Positions 33,998-42,684 of a DNA stretch of 64,000 nt are shown here, in pieces. A program made the position numbers and the translations under genes. This stretch comes from JAEUHQ01 sp964538915 (lineage in GTDB: Bacteria; Planctomycetota; UBA1135; UBA2386), in assembly GCA_964538915.1 (NCBI GenBank), contig CAZIFB010000008.1:54804-118803 (forward strand), read 5' to 3'. Under the pieces are notes generated by a model, which worked only from the letters and a program-made list of their open reading frames with translations, had not been told where the DNA came from and made no database searches. Every line of letters starts with the position of its first letter. Position 1 is the stretch's first letter.

Positions 33998-35455
33998 ATG
34001 GCCACCACGAAGCCGTCCTCTCCCAACCGCTGCGAACGCTGCGACGCGGATCTGCCACCCGGCAAGACCTCCGGCCACTGCCCGCGCTGCCTGCTCGAAC
34101 TCGCCATGGCACCGGAACAGCGCGACGCCTCCGGTCCCGGCGGCGAGCCCCCGTCGATCGCGGAACTGCAGCCGCTGTTCCCCGCCCATGAACTGCAGGT
34201 GCTGCTCGGGCGCGGAGGCATGGGTGCGGTCTACCGGGCGCGGCACTTGAAGCTCGACCGGCTCGTCGCGATCAAGGTGCTGCTGCCGGACCTCGTGCGC
34301 GACCCGGCGTTCGCCGAACGGTTCGAACGCGAGGCTCGCGCTCTCGCGCTGCTCGGCCACCCGGGCATCGTCGGCGTGCACGACTTCGGCCGCGCCGGCG
34401 AGTTCTTCTTCCTCGTGATGGAGTTCGTCGACGGCGCGAGTCTGCGCGACCTGCTGCACAGCGGCCGCCTGTCGACGCGCGACGTGCTCGCGTTCGTGCC
34501 GCAGCTCTGCGACGCGCTGCAGTACGCGCACGACCACGGGGTCGTCCACCGCGACATCAAGCCGGAGAACATCCTCGTCGATCAGGACGGCCGCGTCCGC
34601 ATCGCCGACTTCGGCCTCGCCAAGCTCGTCGGGCGTGAAGCGTCGAAGATCGCGCTCACACGAACGGAGCAGGCACTCGGCACGCCGCTGTACATGGCGC
34701 CCGAACAGATCGGCGCCGCCGGCTCGGTCGATCACCGCGCCGACCTCTACTCGCTCGGCGTCGTGGTCTACGAGATGCTGACCGGCGTTCTGCCGATCGG
34801 CCGCTTCGAGCCGCCGTCGGCGAAGGCGCGCGACGCGCGCCCGTTCGACCCGGTCGTCATGCGTTCGCTCGCCAACGACCCGGCGCGGCGCTACCAGCAG
34901 GCGCGCGACGTGAAGCACGCCGTCGAGGTGGCGGGCAGCTCGTCCGGGGCGCCGGCCGATTTCGCGTTGCCGGGGCCGATCCTGCGGCTGCGGCCGTGGA
35001 TCGGTTCGGTGGTGATCCTCTGCGCGACGTTCGCCGTATGGGTCCACATCGGTCCGGGCTCGGGATCGAGCGTGATCAGCGCGGTCTACCCGCTCGGCAG
35101 CCCGCACGTGAATGCGTGGAACGCATCGTTCCTGCGGATCCCGATGTGGTTCGTGCTGCCGCTCGCGCTCGCGATCAGCACGCTCTCCGCGTTGCGAGGG
35201 ATGGGGCATGCCGTGCCGCCGAACACGCCGCTCGTGCTCGCGGCGATCGGTGCGATCTTCTGCGGCCTCCTGAACCTCGCCGGCGTGCAGATCCCTGGGC
35301 GGGCCGTGTCGACCGACATCGGCCCGCTGGTCTCGGGCGTCACGTTCGCGTGGTGGACGATCTTCGAGGTGCGCGCAATGATCGCGCGCATCCGCGGTCA
35401 CCGGCGCAGCGTCGCGGCGAACACCGACGGCTCGTCGCGACGGACCGCGTCCTGA
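33998..35455 (+). CDS. Membrane Ser/Thr protein kinase with zinc-ribbon N-terminus
   Basis: A 485-residue kinase. Residues 9-33 form a zinc ribbon (C-E-R-C ... C-P-R-C). The Hanks-type catalytic domain spans about 62-330: glycine loop G-R-G-G-M-G-A-V-Y, VAIK lysine, catalytic H-R-D-I-K-P-E-N (H184, D186), D-F-G-L-A, and the activation-segment G-T-P-L-Y-M-A-P-E. All catalytic residues are present. Four hydrophobic segments follow in the last 150 residues. It is 30 bases downstream of the ECF sigma factor and presumably acts with it. Its last 58 bases overlap the end of the convergent glycosyltransferase gene on the opposite strand. Confidence 0.94.
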   Translation: MATTKPSSPNRCERCDADLPPGKTSGHCPRCLLELAMAPEQRDASGPGGEPPSIAELQPLFPAHELQVLLGRGGMGAVYRARHLKLDRLVAIKVLLPDLVRDPAFAERFEREARALALLGHPGIVGVHDFGRAGEFFFLVMEFVDGASLRDLLHSGRLSTRDVLAFVPQLCDALQYAHDHGVVHRDIKPENILVDQDGRVRIADFGLAKLVGREASKIALTRTEQALGTPLYMAPEQIGAAGSVDHRADLYSLGVVVYEMLTGVLPIGRFEPPSAKARDARPFDPVVMRSLANDPARRYQQARDVKHAVEVAGSSSGAPADFALPGPILRLRPWIGSVVILCATFAVWVHIGPGSGSSVISAVYPLGSPHVNAWNASFLRIPMWFVLPLALAISTLSALRGMGHAVPPNTPLVLAAIGAIFCGLLNLAGVQIPGRAVSTDIGPLVSGVTFAWWTIFEVRAMIARIRGHRRSVAANTDGSSRRTAS

Positions 35456-36783
35456 AGTGCGAGCGAGCGATCGATCGCGGGGGCACTGAACCCGAACGGC
35501 AGCGTCGGTCCGTCGAGCGACTCCCACGACGGCGCGCTGGCGCGTCGCTCGAGTTCGCGGCGACATGCGGAATGCAGGTTCGTGTCGCCGCTCGCCGCGG
35601 CGATCGCGGCCAGGTTCGTCGCGGCGGGTACGTAGTCCGGATCCGCGGCAGCGGCGCGCTGCCAGAGCCGGAACGCGGCGTCGCCGGCGGAGGCGCCGCG
35701 CCAGCGCATCGTCGCGATGCCGAGGAGATTGAGGGTCCGCGGGTCGTCGGGAGCCAGTTCGTGCGCGGCGAGCGCCGCAGCCGCGATGGTCTTGCCTTCG
35801 GCCCAAGTCGTCAGCATCGCGGTCGCGCGCCCGAGCACACGGTCCGCCTCGGTCGACGCGGGTCGACCCGAACCCGGTGTCGCGATCACGTCGCGGAGCA
35901 CGCCGAGCCGGTTGCCGAGCCGGTGCTCCTGCACGCGGCGGTGCCCCGCGGCGGCGATGCGTTCGCAACGTGCGCGATCGGCCAGGAGCGAACGGACCAC
36001 TTCTTCGAAGTCGTCGTCATCGTGCAACACGCACTCCTCGTCGGGGACGAAGAAGTCGCGCACTTCGAGATTGTCCCGCTCCATGAGGAGCAGCGCGCCG
36101 CACGCGGGGACCTCGAACGCTCGCAGGTTCATCTCGCCGCGGATCGCGCGGTTCCAGCCGACGCGGCAGCGGTTCAGGAAGCGCGCGTAGTCGTGGCCGT
36201 ACACGCCGCCCAGTACCTGCACCGAAGCACCGGACTTCGCCAGCCCGCGTACACGATCGAGCCACGGCGCCCGTTCGCGCTGCACGACCGGGTTGAGGTT
36301 GCCCGCGAAGCCGACGTCGACGGCGCGCGCGCCGACCTCCGGGAGCAAGCGGTGGAAGGGCCGCTTGTGCGCGTACTGGCACCAGTAGCGCACCGAAGCG
36401 AACGACAGGCGGCGGAACAGGTCCTGGCCCCGGCGGTCGCAGAGAAGCACGTCGAAGAACGGCCAGAGCCCGACGAGGTAGGGCAGCGACAGGTTGTAGT
36501 CGGAGACCACTCCGACGATCGGGATCGGGCAGTGCTCGAGGCCGGCGGGCAGCGGTTCCTGCTCGGGCCACCAGATCATCAGCACGTCGGGGCGGAAGCC
36601 GCGCGGCAGCGCGCGCTCGAGTTCGTCCCAGCTTCCCGTCGACGGATCGAACGTGACGTCGAACGGATAGTGCACGCCGTCGACGAGCATGCGATGGGCC
36701 GGTCCGTACGTGACCAGTTCGATCCCGTGCATCGCCGCGCGGTCGTCGAAGCACTCGAGCGGCAGGTTGCAGAGGATGCGCAC
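35398..36783 (-). CDS. Glycosyltransferase-like protein (CgeB-like) with TPR-like tail
   Basis: A 461-residue protein. The first 320 residues follow the GT-B organisation of the CgeB/glycosyl transferases-1_2 group: V-G-V-V-S-D-Y-N-L-S, V-G-F-A-G-N-L-N-P, a Y-A-R-F-L-N-R-C-R-V-G-W-N-R-A-I-R-G-E-M-N-L-R-A-F-E segment, and the C-G-A-L-L-L-M-E-R-D-N acceptor loop near 228. Residues about 325-430 look like two TPR-type helical repeats (A-P-D-D-P-R-T-L-N-L-L-G-I-A). It lies four bases downstream of another glycosyltransferase and is probably its operon partner. Donor and acceptor unknown. Confidence 0.78.
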   Translation of the reverse strand: MRILCNLPLECFDDRAAMHGIELVTYGPAHRMLVDGVHYPFDVTFDPSTGSWDELERALPRGFRPDVLMIWWPEQEPLPAGLEHCPIPIVGVVSDYNLSLPYLVGLWPFFDVLLCDRRGQDLFRRLSFASVRYWCQYAHKRPFHRLLPEVGARAVDVGFAGNLNPVVQRERAPWLDRVRGLAKSGASVQVLGGVYGHDYARFLNRCRVGWNRAIRGEMNLRAFEVPACGALLLMERDNLEVRDFFVPDEECVLHDDDDFEEVVRSLLADRARCERIAAAGHRRVQEHRLGNRLGVLRDVIATPGSGRPASTEADRVLGRATAMLTTWAEGKTIAAAALAAHELAPDDPRTLNLLGIATMRWRGASAGDAAFRLWQRAAAADPDYVPAATNLAAIAAASGDTNLHSACRRELERRASAPSWESLDGPTLPFGFSAPAIDRSLALQDAVRRDEPSVFAATLRR

Positions 36784-36787
36784 GGGA

Positions 36788-38230
36788 TCAGGCCGCGGGC
36801 AGCGAGGCGAGGTTGGCGCGGGCGTCGCCGTGGTCGGGCTGCAGCATCAGCGCACGTTCGAAGTGGTCGCGCGCGCCGCGCAGGTCGCCGATCTGGAAGA
36901 GCACGACACCGAGCCGGTTGTGGGCGTCCGCGGTGCGCATTCCGACGGCGAGAGCGACGCGGAACGCCTGCACCGCTTCGCCGAGGCGACCGAGCGCGTG
37001 CAGCGCGTGGCCGCGGCCCACGTGCAGCGCCTCGTCGTCGCAGCCGTTCGCTGCGAGCGCATTCCAGATCTCGAGCGCACCGTTTGCGTCGCCGGCCTCC
37101 ATGCACGCGTTGGCCGACTCGAGCTGGAGGCGCGTCTCGTCCACCGGTTCGTTGCCGGCGCCGGACACCAGCCGCAGGGGCGCGGGCGCCGCGGGCGCCG
37201 CCGCCGCGACGCTGCGCGCGAGCACTGCTTCGAGCTGCTCGCCGTGGCGATCCAGGTGGTAGCACGCCGCGAGTTCGAGTCCGCTGGTGCGGAGTCCGGC
37301 GCGAACGTCGCGCATGGCGCCGGCGAGCACGATCGCCTCGGCCATCGCCGCGGGGTCGCGAGGCGGAACGAACAACGCGTACCGGGTGTGGCCGACCTTG
37401 GCTTCGTGACCGCGGAAACACGGGATGTCGGTGAGGATCGTCGGGACGCCGCAGGCCATCGCCTCGATCGCGGGAAGGAAGAAGCCCTCTTCGTTGCCAC
37501 TGCTCGTCGCGACGAAGACGTCGAGCGAGCGGTAGAAGTCGCCCATGCGCGATGGCGGCAGCTTCTGGTGCCACTCGATCGGGAAGGACGTCTTCAGTTC
37601 TTCGGGCGCCGGCGCGGTGTTCGTCGCGCGGACCAGCACGAGCTTCTGCCCGGCGCGGTGGGCCAGATCGCACGCCGCGTAGCCGGTCGGCAGGTCCTTC
37701 CAGCCGACCTGCCACGGCCCGACGATCCCGACCCGGAGCACGGAGCCGGGTTCGCGTTCGGGGCCCGGCGTGTGCACCCGGTGGTCGATGACGTGGTCGA
37801 CTTCGTGCGCGTCGACGCCGAAGCGTTCGCGCAGCAGCTTCGTGAGGTACGGCGCGATCGTGACGTGGTGCATGCGCGGCAGCCGGTAGACCGCCTCGAT
37901 CCGGTCGCGCAGCGCGGCGTTCTCGGGGAAGTCGCCCTCGTAGCCCTGACAGAAGTGGATGGGCACACCCTTGTCGGCCCCGGCGCACGCGGCCCACGGC
38001 ACCGTGGACCAGAACGTGCCGATCACGACGTCGCCCGGCGGCAGGTTCTCCGGGCGGAAGTCCGGCACGCGGCGGAACGCGCACTCGATCTGCATCCACG
38101 CGGGCGGCCCGCTCCGCGACAGCACGGTGACCTGATGGCCGCGCCGGTGCAGCCAGTTCGCATCTTCCAACGCCACCTTCACGCCGCCCCACAACTGGTC
38201 GACGGCTTCCAACAACCACGTGATTCGCAT
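36788..38230 (-). CDS. Glycosyltransferase family 4-like protein with TPR tail
   Basis: A 480-residue GT-B glycosyltransferase. The Rossmann opening M-R-I-T-W-L-L-E-A-V-D-Q-L-W-G-G-V with the glycine turn, the central G-I-V-G-P-W-Q-V-G-W-K segment, and the donor-binding E-G-F-F-L-P-A-I-E-A-M-A-C-G-V-P near 265-280 define the family. The last about 110 residues are TPR-like (A-L-H-A-L-G-R-L-G-E-A-V-Q-A-F, then the D-A-H-N-R-L-G-V-V repeat). The start at 38230 is favoured by AGGAGCG at a good distance; starts further upstream give a low-complexity extension. Divergent from proline dehydrogenase. The substrate, probably a surface glycan, cannot be named. Confidence 0.85.
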   Translation of the reverse strand: MRITWLLEAVDQLWGGVKVALEDANWLHRRGHQVTVLSRSGPPAWMQIECAFRRVPDFRPENLPPGDVVIGTFWSTVPWAACAGADKGVPIHFCQGYEGDFPENAALRDRIEAVYRLPRMHHVTIAPYLTKLLRERFGVDAHEVDHVIDHRVHTPGPEREPGSVLRVGIVGPWQVGWKDLPTGYAACDLAHRAGQKLVLVRATNTAPAPEELKTSFPIEWHQKLPPSRMGDFYRSLDVFVATSSGNEEGFFLPAIEAMACGVPTILTDIPCFRGHEAKVGHTRYALFVPPRDPAAMAEAIVLAGAMRDVRAGLRTSGLELAACYHLDRHGEQLEAVLARSVAAAAPAAPAPLRLVSGAGNEPVDETRLQLESANACMEAGDANGALEIWNALAANGCDDEALHVGRGHALHALGRLGEAVQAFRVALAVGMRTADAHNRLGVVLFQIGDLRGARDHFERALMLQPDHGDARANLASLPAA

Positions 38231-38339
38231 CGTTCGCTCCTGACGGACTCCCATGATCGACCCGATGCCATGGGCGAACTTGAGCGGCGCGCCCGGCCTT
38301 GGCTTTCGGCGCGCGCCTTGGGCATGATCCCGGGCCCCC

Positions 38340-39263
38340 GTGAACCCCCTGATCCGCGTCATCCCGGCCTTCCTGGTGCGGACGTTCGCCAGTCCTTACG
38401 TGGCGGGCGACAGCCTGGAGAAGGCGATGGGGGTCGTGCACAAACTGCGCAAGGATCGCGGGTTGCTCGCCACCCTCGACCTGCTGGCCGAGGACATCCG
38501 CACGGATGCCCAGGTGCAGCAGAACCTGACGACCTACCTCCGGATGGTCGACGCCGCGGCGGCGCCCGAGGTGCCGGCCGACGCGCGCCCGACGCTGTCC
38601 TTGAAGCCGTCGTCCTACACGACCGCCGGCATGCACGAGGGGGGCGACGGCAAGGGTTCGCTCGACGCGATGCTGCAGATCGTCCGCGCTGCGGCCGCCA
38701 AGAACGTCGCGCTGACGATCGACATGGAGGGCCGGCACTGGACCGACTTCACGCTCGACGCGATGCGGCGCATCCACGCCGAGGGCCATCGCCACGTCGG
38801 CTGTGTGCTGCAGACCAGGCTCCATCGCACGGAGAGGGATCTGGAGGCCCTGCCGCCGGGGCAGCGCGTCCGGCTCGTGATCGGCATCTACCGCGAACCG
38901 TCCGACGTCGCGCTGGTGGACAAGCCGGCGATGAAGGACCGCATGTTGGTGTTCGCGGAGAAGGCGCTCCGGGCCGGGCACTACGTAGAGTTCGCGAGCC
39001 ACGACGACGCCTACGTGCGCCGCTTCGTCGAGCAGGTCGTGCCGAAGGCCGGGGTCGGCAAGGACCGGTACGAAGTGCAGATGCTGTACGGCGTGCCGCG
39101 GGAACGCTTTCTGGCCGACCTGCGCCGCCAGGGCATCACCGCGCGGCTGTACGTCCCGTTCGCGCTGAGCTGGGACCTGGCGATCCAGTACCTGCGGCGG
39201 CGCCTCGACGAGTACCCCGCCATGGTGTGGCTCGTGACCAAGAACCTGCTGTCGCGCCGGTGA
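38340..39263 (+). CDS. Proline dehydrogenase family protein
   Basis: A 307-residue FAD-dependent proline dehydrogenase (PRODH beta/alpha barrel, as in PutA). Family signatures: S-L-K-P-S-S-Y near 77, T-I-D-M-E-G near 120, G-C-V-L-Q-T-R-L near 155, L-V-I-G-I-Y-R-E-P-S near 190, E-F-A-S-H-D near 220, M-L-Y-G-V near 250, and the substrate-binding Y-V-P-F-A-L-S-W ... Y-L-R-R-R-L-D-E near the end. It oxidises proline to pyrroline-5-carboxylate, feeding electrons to the quinone pool. The start is GTG 38340. The partner pyrroline-5-carboxylate dehydrogenase is not in the window. Confidence 0.88.
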   Translation: MNPLIRVIPAFLVRTFASPYVAGDSLEKAMGVVHKLRKDRGLLATLDLLAEDIRTDAQVQQNLTTYLRMVDAAAAPEVPADARPTLSLKPSSYTTAGMHEGGDGKGSLDAMLQIVRAAAAKNVALTIDMEGRHWTDFTLDAMRRIHAEGHRHVGCVLQTRLHRTERDLEALPPGQRVRLVIGIYREPSDVALVDKPAMKDRMLVFAEKALRAGHYVEFASHDDAYVRRFVEQVVPKAGVGKDRYEVQMLYGVPRERFLADLRRQGITARLYVPFALSWDLAIQYLRRRLDEYPAMVWLVTKNLLSRR

Positions 39264-39300
39264 TCCGCGGCCTCGACGTGGCTTCCGGGCCGCGTTTCGG

Positions 39301-39306
39301 TATACT
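39301..39306 (+). promoter_or_regulatory. Possible -10 element
   Basis: TATACT followed by TTTC stands out in a GC-rich gap, 10 bases before the ATG of the small YjbR-like gene. If used, the transcript would be nearly leaderless. No convincing -35 box at 16-18 bases was found. Confidence 0.3.
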
Positions 39307-39316
39307 TTTCGCCCCC

Positions 39317-39640
39317 ATGGATCCACTTGCCACCATTGTCGAGCGGCTTTGCGCCTGGAAAGACGTCAACCGGGAGAAGAAGGACGGGAAGGACAGCTTC
39401 TTCGTGCGCGGCCAGGTCTTCGCCTACCTCGGCAAGAAGGGCGTGGTCGTGAAGTTGGCGCCGCCGCAGGTGACCGAGGCGCTGAAGATCATCGGCGCCA
39501 AGCGCATGCCGGACGACGGGGATCCGCACTCCCGCGAGTTCGTCGAGATCCCGGTCACCGGACCCCGCGAGGTCGAGCGGGCGATGATGTGGTTGCGCCG
39601 TGCTTGCCGCCTCGGCCGCACCGCCGCCGGACCCGTCTGA
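39317..39640 (+). CDS. Small protein resembling the MmcQ/YjbR fold
   Basis: A 107-residue protein. The segment D-S-F-F-V-R-G-Q-V-F-A-Y-L-G-K-K-G-V-V-V-K-L followed by an alpha helix (P-Q-V-T-E-A-L-K-I) and E-F-V-E-I-P-V ending in a helical R-A-M-M-W-L-R-R-A resembles the MmcQ/YjbR or TfoX N-terminal folds (x-F-F-R-V-G-x-K-x-F-A-x-L). The start ATG 39317 is 10 bases after a TATACT box and 53 bases after the proline dehydrogenase stop. Family assignment is tentative; members have been linked to DNA binding but a function here is not established. Confidence 0.6.
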   Translation: MDPLATIVERLCAWKDVNREKKDGKDSFFVRGQVFAYLGKKGVVVKLAPPQVTEALKIIGAKRMPDDGDPHSREFVEIPVTGPREVERAMMWLRRACRLGRTAAGPV

Positions 39641-39692
39641 TCGCCGGCTGAACCTCGAGGCCCGGACGTCCGTGGACGAGTGGACGGCGCCG

Positions 39693-40250
39693 CTATGGGC
39701 GCGTCCAGGGCACGTCGGGCACGCCGGCCACGTGGTTTGCCCGGCGCGCCCACGAGAAGAACAGATCGGAGAGCCGGTTCAGGTAGATGCCGATCGGCTC
39801 GGGAACGCTCGAGGCACCGTTCGTCGGCGTCGTCGCGTGCACGAGCGTCCAGTAGCGTCGCTCCGCCCGACGGGCGACCGTCCTCAGCACGTGCAGCAGC
39901 GCCGCGATGCGGTTGCCCGCCGGCAGCACGAACGTGCGCAGCGGCGGCAGCGAGGCCTCCGACGCGTCGATCCAGCGCTCGAGTTCGCGGATGCCCGGCT
40001 CCACCCGCGCCAAGGACGCCCTGCCGCCTTCCGTGGCGAGGTCTGCGCCGATGTCGAAGAGCGCATTCTGGATCGCGGCGACGTTCGCGTCGAACTCGGC
40101 CTCGAGCCCCTCGGAACGCAGGAGACCGAGGAAGGAGTTGAGTTCGTCGATCGTGCCGTACGCCTCGATCCGGACGTGGTCCTTCGGCACCCGCTGGTTG
40201 CCGAACAGGCCGGTGTCGCCGTGGTCGCCGGTCCGCGTGTAGATGGGCAT
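39693..40250 (-). CDS. Cob(I)alamin adenosyltransferase, PduO type
   Basis: A 185-residue ATP:corrinoid adenosyltransferase. The N-terminal ATP-binding motif Y-T-R-T-G-D-H-G-D-T-G-L-F-G is intact near residue 4, followed by V-R-I-E-A-Y-G-T-I-D-E-L-N-S and the late corrinoid-binding segment Y-L-N-R-L-S-D-L-F-F-S-W-A-R-R. It converts cob(I)alamin to adenosylcobalamin. Start ATG 40250 is chosen so that the ATP motif sits at the N-terminus as in the family. Convergent with the MmcQ/YjbR-like gene (about 50 bases between stops) and divergent from the kelch protein gene. No B12-dependent enzyme is nearby. Confidence 0.93.
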   Translation of the reverse strand: MPIYTRTGDHGDTGLFGNQRVPKDHVRIEAYGTIDELNSFLGLLRSEGLEAEFDANVAAIQNALFDIGADLATEGGRASLARVEPGIRELERWIDASEASLPPLRTFVLPAGNRIAALLHVLRTVARRAERRYWTLVHATTPTNGASSVPEPIGIYLNRLSDLFFSWARRANHVAGVPDVPWTRP

Positions 40251-40351
40251 GGGTTCGCCTTGTAACCGGGCGCGCGGATTTCTTCGCGGCTGGCGGCCGG
40301 AGTCTGCACGCTCCCCGGTCGTGGCGCATAATCGCCGCCCCGAGGCCACCC

Positions 40352-41893
40352 ATGCGACTCCCCGCCGCTCTCGCCGTCTCCCTCTCCGCCGCGACGCTCG
40401 CGCTCCCGATCTCCGCCCAGACGCTCGAACTCGACGTCATCGGCGGCTCCATGCCGGGAGTGCTGGCGATGGACGTCTATCCGGAGACCTACCCTTTCGA
40501 GTTCTTCATCGTGATCCCGTCGACGATGCCGGGGCCGACCTTCCTGTCCTGGTTCGATCCGAACGACTCCCGCACGCTGAACGTCGGCCTCGACCTGCTG
40601 TCGCTCGCGTGGCTCGGATTCGCCGAGCCGGACGGACACTTTCGCGTCGCGCTGCCGATCGTGCCCGAGCCTTCGTTCATCGACACACCGATCTACGCGC
40701 AGGCCGGCACGCTGGTGTTCACGCCGACCCTGTTCGACCGGATCAGCAATCCGACGGCGTTCCGCTGGGCCAACTCGGGGACCTTCCGCGATCGCGCGAT
40801 CTCCATGGCGAGCCCGCGGGTCTTCGGGACGGCGCTGCCGCGTCCCGATCGCAAATGGATGGTCGCGGGCGGCGGCGGTGGCGCACTGCTCGCGCAGGTC
40901 GGGTTCGACACGACGGACGTCTACGACCCCGTCGCCGACACGTTCACTCCCGGACCGAACCTGACGACGCCGCGGTCGATGCACACGGCGACGCTGCTCC
41001 CGAACGGTCGCTGGCTGCTCGCGGGCGGCGTGAACGCGTCGAACGATCCGCAGCCGTCGTGCGAGGTCTACGATCCGACCACTGACACGTTCTCGGCGGT
41101 GGCGTCGATGGCAACGCCTCGCATGGGGCACACGGCGACCCTGCTGAACAACGGCAAGGTGCTCGTCTCCGGCGGCCTGCAGGCGCTCACCGTCGTTCCG
41201 ACCCAGCTCTCCGCGATCCACGACATCACGAACACCGCAGAGGTGTACGACCCCGTCGCGGACACCTGGACCGCGGTGCCGAACCTGTCGACGCCGCGCG
41301 CCGGACACGTCGCGATCCTGCGCCCCGACGGCAAGGTGCTGCTCGCCGGGGGCCTCAGCTGGGACAACGTGATCGTCATCGGCTGGCTCCCCGCGGTGCG
41401 GCGTTCGTGCGACCTATACGATCCGATCGCGAACACGATGACGAGTGCGCCGCAGATGGCGACTGCGCGTTCGCTGATCGACCCGATCGACCTGGGTGGC
41501 AACCGGTGGCTCGTCGCCGGCGGTATCACGGCGCTGACCTTGACGAATCCGGGGACTCCGACGGCGACCGCCGAGATCTACGACGCGGCGCTCAACACGT
41601 GGACCACCGTCGGCTCGATGGCGGCGGCGCGCGGCAACCAGCGCGGGTGGGCGATCGGCGGCGGCAAGTTCCTGCTCGCGGGTGGCGCCAGCGGTTCGGT
41701 GCTGAGCCCGACGCCACTTGCCACGACGGAGATCTTCTCGACTGCGACGAACACCTTCTCGGCCGGGCCGGCGATGACGTCGCCGCGAGCGGGCGCTGCC
41801 GCGTTGTTCACCCCTTACGGCCAGATGCACCTGTTCGGTGGCGCTTCGAGCGGTGGTCCCGTGACCGCTGCGACGGAGTGGTACTTCTTCTGA
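40352..41893 (+). CDS. Secreted kelch-repeat protein
   Basis: A 513-residue exported protein with signal peptide ending ISAQ. Residues about 25-165 hold a separate beta module that includes I-D-T-P-I-Y-A-Q-A-G-T-L near 110 and I-S-N-P-T-A-F-R-W, related to the module of three other secreted proteins here. From about residue 165 onward six or seven kelch blades are present, each with T-A-T-L-L-P-N/D-G-R/K-x-L-L-A-G-G and a following x-V-Y-D-P-x-x-D-T-W/F; together they make a beta propeller. It probably mediates surface interactions. No catalytic feature is visible. Confidence 0.85.
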   Translation: MRLPAALAVSLSAATLALPISAQTLELDVIGGSMPGVLAMDVYPETYPFEFFIVIPSTMPGPTFLSWFDPNDSRTLNVGLDLLSLAWLGFAEPDGHFRVALPIVPEPSFIDTPIYAQAGTLVFTPTLFDRISNPTAFRWANSGTFRDRAISMASPRVFGTALPRPDRKWMVAGGGGGALLAQVGFDTTDVYDPVADTFTPGPNLTTPRSMHTATLLPNGRWLLAGGVNASNDPQPSCEVYDPTTDTFSAVASMATPRMGHTATLLNNGKVLVSGGLQALTVVPTQLSAIHDITNTAEVYDPVADTWTAVPNLSTPRAGHVAILRPDGKVLLAGGLSWDNVIVIGWLPAVRRSCDLYDPIANTMTSAPQMATARSLIDPIDLGGNRWLVAGGITALTLTNPGTPTATAEIYDAALNTWTTVGSMAAARGNQRGWAIGGGKFLLAGGASGSVLSPTPLATTEIFSTATNTFSAGPAMTSPRAGAAALFTPYGQMHLFGGASSGGPVTAATEWYFF

Positions 41894-41907
41894 GCCACCA
41901 GCACCCA

Positions 41908-42639
41908 TTGCTCGTCCGGCTCGGTGCGACGGTGCGCGCGTTGCGCAAGTCCCGTGGCTGGACCCGGCGCGATCTCGCGCGGCGAACGGGAATCAGCGAA
42001 CGCTTCCTCGCCGACGTCGAGACCGGTCAGGCGAACCCCTCGGTCCTCCGCCTCGTCGAACTCGCCGAGGCGCTCGAGGTGGCGCCGGCCACGCTGCTCG
42101 CGGGGGAGATCGCCGCAGCGCGCCGTCACGTGGCGCTGCTCGGCCTGCGCGGCGCTGGCAAGAGCACCGTCGGCCCGCGTCTCGCAGCGGCGCTCGGGTG
42201 CACGTTCGTCGAACTCGACTCGTGCATCGAGGCGGCGACCGGATTGCAGTTGTCCGAGATCTTCCAGATGCACGGCGAGGCCTACTACCGCGCGACGGAG
42301 CGCCTCGTGCTGTCGAAGCAGCTCGCCGGAGAACCCTGCGTGCTCGCCGTCGGTGGCGGCATCGTCACCGATCCGCAGAGTTTCGCGCTGCTGCGGCGCT
42401 CGGCGCGCACGGTGTGGCTGCGCGCCGAGCCCGAAGATCACTGGCAGCGTGTCATCGCGCAAGGTGACCTGCGCCCGATGGCCGACAACGAGCAGGCGTT
42501 CGGCGATCTGCGCCGCATCCTCGCCGAACGCGATCCCCTCTACCGCCTGGCGGACGTCGTCGTCGACACCTCGGCGCGCTCCGTCGAACAGGTCGTCGAC
42601 GCAGTCCGCGCCGCCCTCGCCGAGGCCGGAGCAGCGTGA
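41908..42639 (+). CDS. BoxR/BzdR-like regulator: HTH domain fused to shikimate-kinase domain
   Basis: A 243-residue fusion. Residues 1-68 are a Cro/C1-type helix-turn-helix (L-R-K-S-R-G-W-T-R-R-D-L-A, I-S-E-R-F-L-A-D-V-E-T-G). Residues about 74-240 are a shikimate kinase-like domain with P-loop G-L-R-G-A-G-K-S-T-V-G, the E-L-D-S-C-I-E acid, Y-Y-R-A-T-E-R and the V-G-G-G-I-V-T loop, all shikimate-binding-type residues being retained. This architecture is that of BoxR/BzdR, transcriptional regulators of anaerobic or aerobic benzoate degradation that bind benzoyl-CoA. No benzoate genes are here. Start is uncertain: TTG 41908 (used) or GTG 41932; there is no ATG. It begins 14 bases after the kelch gene. 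Confidence 0.82.
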   Translation: MLVRLGATVRALRKSRGWTRRDLARRTGISERFLADVETGQANPSVLRLVELAEALEVAPATLLAGEIAAARRHVALLGLRGAGKSTVGPRLAAALGCTFVELDSCIEAATGLQLSEIFQMHGEAYYRATERLVLSKQLAGEPCVLAVGGGIVTDPQSFALLRRSARTVWLRAEPEDHWQRVIAQGDLRPMADNEQAFGDLRRILAERDPLYRLADVVVDTSARSVEQVVDAVRAALAEAGAA

Positions 42640-42684
42640 CCTTCGTGTGCATCCCGTAAGGCCGACACGACGTATGCACGATCG

